This document shows positions 6,285-10,209 of a stretch of 10,209 bases of DNA, piece after piece. The stretch covers positions 8,279 through 18,487 of the forward strand of contig DKGH01000038.1 of assembly GCA_002453165.1 (NCBI GenBank), read 5' to 3'. The notes below the pieces were generated by a model that saw only the letters and a list, made by a program, of their open reading frames with translations, made no database searches and was not told where the DNA came from. Each line of letters starts with the position of its first letter. Position 1 is the stretch's first letter. A program made the position numbers and the translations under genes. The stretch comes from Verrucomicrobia bacterium UBA6775. Lineage in GTDB: Bacteria > Verrucomicrobiota > Verrucomicrobiia > Limisphaerales > UBA1096.

Positions 6285-8188
6285 TATTTTTTCTCTTCGG
6301 CCTCGGGAGCCGGTTGTTCCTTGTCTTTCTGCTTGGCCTTTTCGATCTCGGCGGGGAGGTCCTCCTTTTTGATCACCTCAATCTTGGCTCCCTTTTTCAT
6401 TTCCTCGGCGGAGGGAACCTTGATGATGTCGCTGGTGACGACCTGCTTGGGGTTCGGATCAACCGGAGCCGCCGGGGTGGCCGGATTCGCGGCGGCCTGC
6501 TCCTTGCCCTTGATGGAGAGCAGGTCGACGTCGAAGATAAGCGTGGAGTTGGGGCCGATGTTCGGCGGGCCGGACGGGCCGTAGGCCAGGTCGGACGGAA
6601 TGAAAAAGCGGGTGGAGCCACCGGCCTTCATCAGTTGCAGTCCCTCGGTCCAGCCCTTAATGACGCCGTTCAGCGGGAAGCTGATTCCGTTGCCGCTGTC
6701 GAACTCCTTACCGTCGATCAATGTTCCCTTGTAGTTCACTGTGACGGTGTCCGCCGCGGTGGGGGAGGGGCCGTTACCTTCCTTGATGGTCTTGTATTGC
6801 AATCCACTGTCGGTGACGACCACGCCTTCCTTGGCCTTGTTTGCCGTGAGGAATGCTTCACCAGCGGCCTTATTTTCTGCGGCGGCGTTATTATCACCGG
6901 GAGAGCCTGGCAGGCCGGTGGTATCGGCGGGTTCCTCTTCCTTTTCTTCCTCCATCATCTCAGCGCGCGTCTTGTAGATGGCGTCGAAAGTATAGCTGGA
7001 AACCTTGAAGGTCCACCCCTCCAGTTTCTTCAGCTTGGCCAAGTTCTCGGCGAATTTTTTGTCGTTCTCGGTCTTGGTCTTAGCCTGATTATCGTTGTAG
7101 GTCTTTTCCCGGTCGGCAATCAGTTTAGCCAAGCTGTCGGCATGCTCCTTGTCGAGCCGCTCCTTGTCTTCCGGCTTTTCGTCTTTGCCCGGTTCGCGGG
7201 GCTTGGTTTCGTCCGGTTGAGGAACACGTGCCTTGGACTCGTCGTCCAGAGGAACGCGGGTGCCAGCGGCGTTGACTGTCATGTAGTGATCTTCACCGCT
7301 CTTCGACATCTTGATGGCGAAGGTGTAGCCCTCGAAGGTCTCGATGTTGGCGGAGACGGCCTTGTCCATGCCGATGTCCTTGGGATCGGTTTCCTTGCTG
7401 GCGACGTCATCAAAATTGGCAAACCCGAAGACGCGTCCTGCGCTGTTTCCTTTAGAAGAGTCAAGTTTTTCGCCCTCCTTAGCATCTACTAATGTCATAT
7501 CATTCCCATCTTTTTCGCGAGTTAGACTCCAAGAGTTCGCTTTATCAGAGTGATTTACAGACACCGATTTAATTTTTTCTATCTTTAAAAAATCATCCTT
7601 GTTTAGCCACTCGCTAGCATCTGCTGCTATATCGTTTAGGGCACTAGAAAAATCAATTTCGATTACATTGATAATCCCGTCTGCCAATACGAATCGTTGA
7701 TTATCTGACGAACCGAATGGCGAACCAGAATTTGCGCCGGAATTAGAACTACTTTTTTTACCAATCAGTAATGTCTTTAGAATCTTTTTATCGCTGCCCT
7801 TAAATTGGAGTTTTAAACCCGATTTATCCTGGCTTGAAGAAGGGTCGATTAGCTCAAAACGGCCATATTGCTTCTCACTAGCATTAATTTGCCTGAGTGA
7901 TTTAAGAGTGACTGAATCAGAAACCAATTTTTGAATATCCTCAAATTTAGCTTCAAACCCGTCACGTTCTAAGACATTCCATTGCTGGTCTTTTTGCTCC
8001 AATGTTACACTGCCATTCTTGTCTGTTATCGTAATGGCAGTAATTTTTTTTGGATCTATTTTTTTAACGACTTCAGCGCCAATCCCGGTTTTGGAACTGG
8101 GTTGATCATCATTATTTTTCGAAGTTAGATAAGCAATAACCCCTAGTGTGGCTACAACTACTAATGCAATTAGATTTTTCTTGTTCAT
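6284..8188 (-). CDS. membrane-anchored DUF4340 protein fused to an FKBP-type peptidyl-prolyl isomerase (634 aa)
   Basis: The N-terminal anchor helix (about 5-21) implies a periplasmic body. Residues 40-295 and 390-412 match the DUF4340 layout seen beside GldG genes: 'ITAITITDKNGSVTLEQKDQQWNV', 'NDIAADASEWLNKDDF', and the closing 'GWTFKVSSYTFDAIYKTRAEMM'. A charged coiled-coil-like stretch (300-390) interrupts it. After an acidic/Gly linker (412-436) comes a Mip/FkpA-like lead-in (ENKAAGEAFLTANK) and a full FKBP domain (455-562). The rotamase pocket residues are all present: Tyr486, Phe496-Asp497, Phe504, Val509-Ile510, Trp513, Tyr536, Phe552. It ends in a Lys/Glu/Pro-rich tail (563-634). So it should isomerise Xaa-Pro bonds of exported proteins at the membrane; the DUF4340 role is unknown. 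It starts 8 bp after the GldG stop. Codon composition switches from AT-rich to GC-rich near residue 243, well before the FKBP junction. Confidence 0.92.
   Translation of the reverse strand: MNKKNLIALVVVATLGVIAYLTSKNNDDQPSSKTGIGAEVVKKIDPKKITAITITDKNGSVTLEQKDQQWNVLERDGFEAKFEDIQKLVSDSVTLKSLRQINASEKQYGRFELIDPSSSQDKSGLKLQFKGSDKKILKTLLIGKKSSSNSGANSGSPFGSSDNQRFVLADGIINVIEIDFSSALNDIAADASEWLNKDDFLKIEKIKSVSVNHSDKANSWSLTREKDGNDMTLVDAKEGEKLDSSKGNSAGRVFGFANFDDVASKETDPKDIGMDKAVSANIETFEGYTFAIKMSKSGEDHYMTVNAAGTRVPLDDESKARVPQPDETKPREPGKDEKPEDKERLDKEHADSLAKLIADREKTYNDNQAKTKTENDKKFAENLAKLKKLEGWTFKVSSYTFDAIYKTRAEMMEEEKEEEPADTTGLPGSPGDNNAAAENKAAGEAFLTANKAKEGVVVTDSGLQYKTIKEGNGPSPTAADTVTVNYKGTLIDGKEFDSGNGISFPLNGVIKGWTEGLQLMKAGGSTRFFIPSDLAYGPSGPPNIGPNSTLIFDVDLLSIKGKEQAAANPATPAAPVDPNPKQVVTSDIIKVPSAEEMKKGAKIEVIKKEDLPAEIEKAKQKDKEQPAPEAEEKK
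6503..6826 (-). other. FKBP-type PPIase domain within the DUF4340 fusion
   Basis: DNA encoding residues 455-562. 'VNYKGTLIDGKEFDSG', 'LNGVIKGWTEGLQLMKAGG', 'FFIPSDLAYG' and 'LIFDVDLL' are the consecutive FKBP signature blocks, in the normal order and spacing and with no pocket residue missing. The block is GC-rich like the downstream operon. Confidence 0.93.
7033..7043. repeat. palindrome core GCTTGGCCAAG
   Basis: Exact 10-bp core in the coiled-coil part of the DUF4340-FKBP gene, encoding LAK. It is the copy closest to the AT-rich segment; none occurs between 7044 and 10209. As LAK is ordinary in a coiled coil, this copy alone could be chance. Confidence 0.55.
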
Positions 8189-8196
8189 TTTGATTT

Positions 8197-10116
8197 TTAT
8201 TTAGCTGCTGTAACTTTTCGTTTGCGAACAAAGAAGATTATGCCTGCAATTATAACCAGTGCCGGCATGGATACTATGTTTGCTAATTTAATTTTTAATT
8301 GGATTAAATCGATCTCGGCTCTTAATTCCTTTCGGATTTCTCTAATTTGCTTACGTTTCTCGAGTTCCTTTTTTTGGATGTCTTTCAGAGCTTCAGGATC
8401 AATACTTAACGTAAATTGATTTTGACCTTCTCCTGTGCTTTCTAGTTTAGTTTTTTCTTGAAGAATTTCCTGCTGCTCCGCTTCAAGTTTTTTCAATTTA
8501 TCTTCAAATTTGGATTGGGCTTCCTTCTCCAAATCCATGATTGTTGTAAATGGTCGGTCCTGATTTCTGCTTCTTATATTTATGAGAGTATCATCACCAA
8601 AATGATCAACTATATTTTGAACGAATGAAACATTCTGGCTTAATAGGAATCTTTGTTGAATTAGAAAATGTTCTTCTGAAAGCATGTCTGTATCTCCAAT
8701 GAGACATACATGGTTTTCACTTTCAGATTCCTTCAAATGATTGCTATTAGTTGTTTTTTCTTCATCATTTTCTTCCTCATCTCCAGAGGAGCCTGGCTTT
8801 CCGTCTGGAAATGCAGTTGTAAATGTTCCGCTGATTTTTACTGCGAGTGCATACTTGTTTGTTCCAGTAGGTTTGCCGTCTTCACTTCCGGTAAGAAATG
8901 AATCCATTATCTTTTCTCCATTAAATTGAGATGACATGCCATCAACTAACTTTGCTTGATCTGAACTTGATATTAATTCTTTGGCGGTTAGTCCCGTTAC
9001 CAAATTACTGACATCAAAACTACCTGCATAAGGCATTCTTATAGATCCTAAGTCTCTTGTAACGATCTCCTCTTGGTTGAAAGCTTTTTTACCCAAAGCC
9101 AGATAAGCCGGCATTATTCGACCTCTTGAAAGAGGATCTCGTTGATTAAGCCTGTAATTAAAATCGGCAACTACTTTGGAATTTTCAAAATTTACTCCCC
9201 ATTTAGTGAATAACCTAGACAGGGTGGATGCTCCCCCCATACCAGGTATGCGCATTTGGGGATTCTGATTGTTACCTTCATCCTTTAAGGCTAGCGGATC
9301 TGCAAAGACAATTAATTTTCTTCCGCTTAAAACGAATTGATCAATTGCGTACTCTGTTGCATCTGAAATGTTTTTTGGATGAATAACTAACAAGAGGTCT
9401 ATGTCATCAGATATTTCTGTTGCAGTTGCTTCCACGCGTTCCACATTGAAGTCTTGTTGAAGTTGTCTGAGAAAAAACCAAGGTGGTTGTTGAGCTCCAC
9501 GATTCATCATTGCCATTGGATTTGAAGCATCTGGTCCTCCCCAAACGTTAAGGCTACTCATCACGCCAATTGCTTGCCTATCTTCCTTTAATTTTAAAAC
9601 GTTTTTAATAGCGCGCGAAATATCATATTCAAGAGTTGTAGATTTGGCTGGGTCGAAAAATGGTATTACCTCGGTTGTATCCAAGAAACTGACTGCCATA
9701 CCGACGTAAAACGCATTATTCAACAACTGAATCCCATCATTGACTGCAAGTTCCTCTTCGTCAGTATCTCGTCTGGGGTTAATTTTTTTTAGTTCAATAT
9801 TGCTACCTGCATATTCTTGATACTGATCTAAAAGGTCTTCAATACGTCGTCCATGCTCGCTTACAAAGACTGGAACGCCTTTTTCACCCTGAGTTAAATA
9901 AAACCTTATCTCAAGCACACTGCCGTCACCTTCTTCCTTAAGATCCTTTAAGAGTTTCTTTGAGCCCTCTGAAAGAGTAAACAAGTCGCCTTCTGTTAGA
10001 TCGGCCTTGAATTTTAGCTGAGCGGTTATTGTGTTAAATAACACTAAACCAATAAATATTACAATTACCCCGATAAGGGAATTTGCATACACGTTTAATT
10101 TTGTTTCTTTTTTCAT
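8197..10116 (-). CDS. GldG-family ABC transporter auxiliary protein (639 aa)
   Basis: Membrane-tethered extracytoplasmic component that accompanies ABC-2 permeases (the ABC_transp_aux / GldG family; in Bacteroidetes gliding bacteria GldA-GldF-GldG, elsewhere function unsettled). TM1 is at about 13-33, followed by 'LTEGDLFTLSEGSKKLLKDL' (40-59), the family's characteristic opening. Next comes an alpha/beta region with 'LLLVIHPKNISDATEYAIDQFVLSGRKLIVFADP' (241-274), typical of the fold that resembles a glutamine-amidotransferase/BatA-like sheet. An acidic low-complexity loop (about 445-468) precedes 'VCLIGDTDMLSEEHF' (470-484), a long charged coiled coil (about 525-608) and a second TM (about 613-630) with a basic C-terminal tail. 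Starts 12 bp after the upstream permease stop; no Shine-Dalgarno sequence. The entire gene is AT-rich (about 35-40% GC in lines I counted) and lacks the palindrome found in the GC-rich genes. Confidence 0.9.
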   Translation of the reverse strand: MKKETKLNVYANSLIGVIVIFIGLVLFNTITAQLKFKADLTEGDLFTLSEGSKKLLKDLKEEGDGSVLEIRFYLTQGEKGVPVFVSEHGRRIEDLLDQYQEYAGSNIELKKINPRRDTDEEELAVNDGIQLLNNAFYVGMAVSFLDTTEVIPFFDPAKSTTLEYDISRAIKNVLKLKEDRQAIGVMSSLNVWGGPDASNPMAMMNRGAQQPPWFFLRQLQQDFNVERVEATATEISDDIDLLLVIHPKNISDATEYAIDQFVLSGRKLIVFADPLALKDEGNNQNPQMRIPGMGGASTLSRLFTKWGVNFENSKVVADFNYRLNQRDPLSRGRIMPAYLALGKKAFNQEEIVTRDLGSIRMPYAGSFDVSNLVTGLTAKELISSSDQAKLVDGMSSQFNGEKIMDSFLTGSEDGKPTGTNKYALAVKISGTFTTAFPDGKPGSSGDEEENDEEKTTNSNHLKESESENHVCLIGDTDMLSEEHFLIQQRFLLSQNVSFVQNIVDHFGDDTLINIRSRNQDRPFTTIMDLEKEAQSKFEDKLKKLEAEQQEILQEKTKLESTGEGQNQFTLSIDPEALKDIQKKELEKRKQIREIRKELRAEIDLIQLKIKLANIVSMPALVIIAGIIFFVRKRKVTAAK

Positions 10117-10128
10117 TTTAAATATAGA

Positions 10129-10209
10129 TTAAGCTCTGAGACCTTTTATAATTACGCTAGTAGTGAAAAGGGGAAACCCTATGACAGACAAAAAGTAAAT
10201 TACTGATCT
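10129..10209 (-). CDS. C-terminal end of an ABC-2 type permease, GldF-like (partial)
   Basis: The minus-strand frame is open from the window edge for 26 codons and ends at a TAA (10129-10131), 12 bp before the GldG start. The visible peptide is a hydrophobic helix, 'VIYFLSVIGFPLFTTSVII', followed by a short basic tail 'KGLRA'. That is how ABC-2 membrane subunits of GldF-type systems end, and GldF-like genes usually lie directly upstream of GldG genes. The assignment rests on this short helix plus gene order. Confidence 0.6.
   Translation of the reverse strand, partial: RSVIYFLSVIGFPLFTTSVIIKGLRA

Noticed and set aside
6257..7492. Long open frame on the plus strand (about 411 codons) opposite the DUF4340-FKBP gene
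   Set aside because: It is the antisense shadow of a strongly recognisable FKBP domain; its peptide is Val/Gly/Leu-rich without domain logic and has no separate start context.

Overview
All coding capacity that I can support lies on the minus strand, so transcription runs from high to low coordinates. The window looks like a chromosomal piece of a Gram-negative PVC-type bacterium, most likely Verrucomicrobiota. Reasons: a GldG/DUF4340 transporter cluster outside an obvious gliding locus, secreted 'hypothetical' proteins with signal peptides, almost no Shine-Dalgarno sequences, and a dispersed palindromic element with CTTGGAGTGCGG ends that I associate from memory with Verrucomicrobia. The taxonomy is an inference.

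Layout in order of transcription. (1) 10209-6284: the last 26 codons of a probable ABC-2 type membrane permease (GldF-like), then a GldG-family auxiliary protein (639 aa), then a 634-aa membrane-anchored protein fusing a DUF4340 region to a complete FKBP-type peptidyl-prolyl isomerase. Gaps are 12 and 8 bp, so this is one operon, closed by a clear intrinsic terminator at about 6225-6256. (2) 6170-16: a second operon with a LolD/MacB-type ABC ATPase (233 aa), a large duplicated FtsX/MacB-type permease (1111 aa), a secreted predicted beta-sandwich protein (243 aa) and a second secreted protein (470 aa). Gaps are 3 bp, 4 bp and a 35-bp overlap.

How they may work together: the first operon encodes part of a GldFG-like ABC system whose ATPase and most of whose permease lie upstream of the window. 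Its last gene puts a prolyl isomerase on the periplasmic side of the membrane. The second encodes a separate ABC module of the kind that extracts or moves lipoproteins, lipids or peptides at the inner membrane, co-transcribed with two exported proteins of unknown function.

Three structural signals stand out. A palindrome, CGCTTGGCCAAGCG, occurs again and again, mostly inside genes and in all three reading frames; its 10-bp core is present exactly nine times, in a manner reminiscent of cyanobacterial HIP1. A 90-bp inverted-repeat (REP/MITE-like) element sits in frame inside the signal-peptide region of the 243-aa protein. Base composition changes sharply (about 55-75% GC to about 32-42% GC in lines counted by hand) inside the DUF4340 gene near 7450, with the reading frame intact and with no palindrome copies on the AT-rich side.
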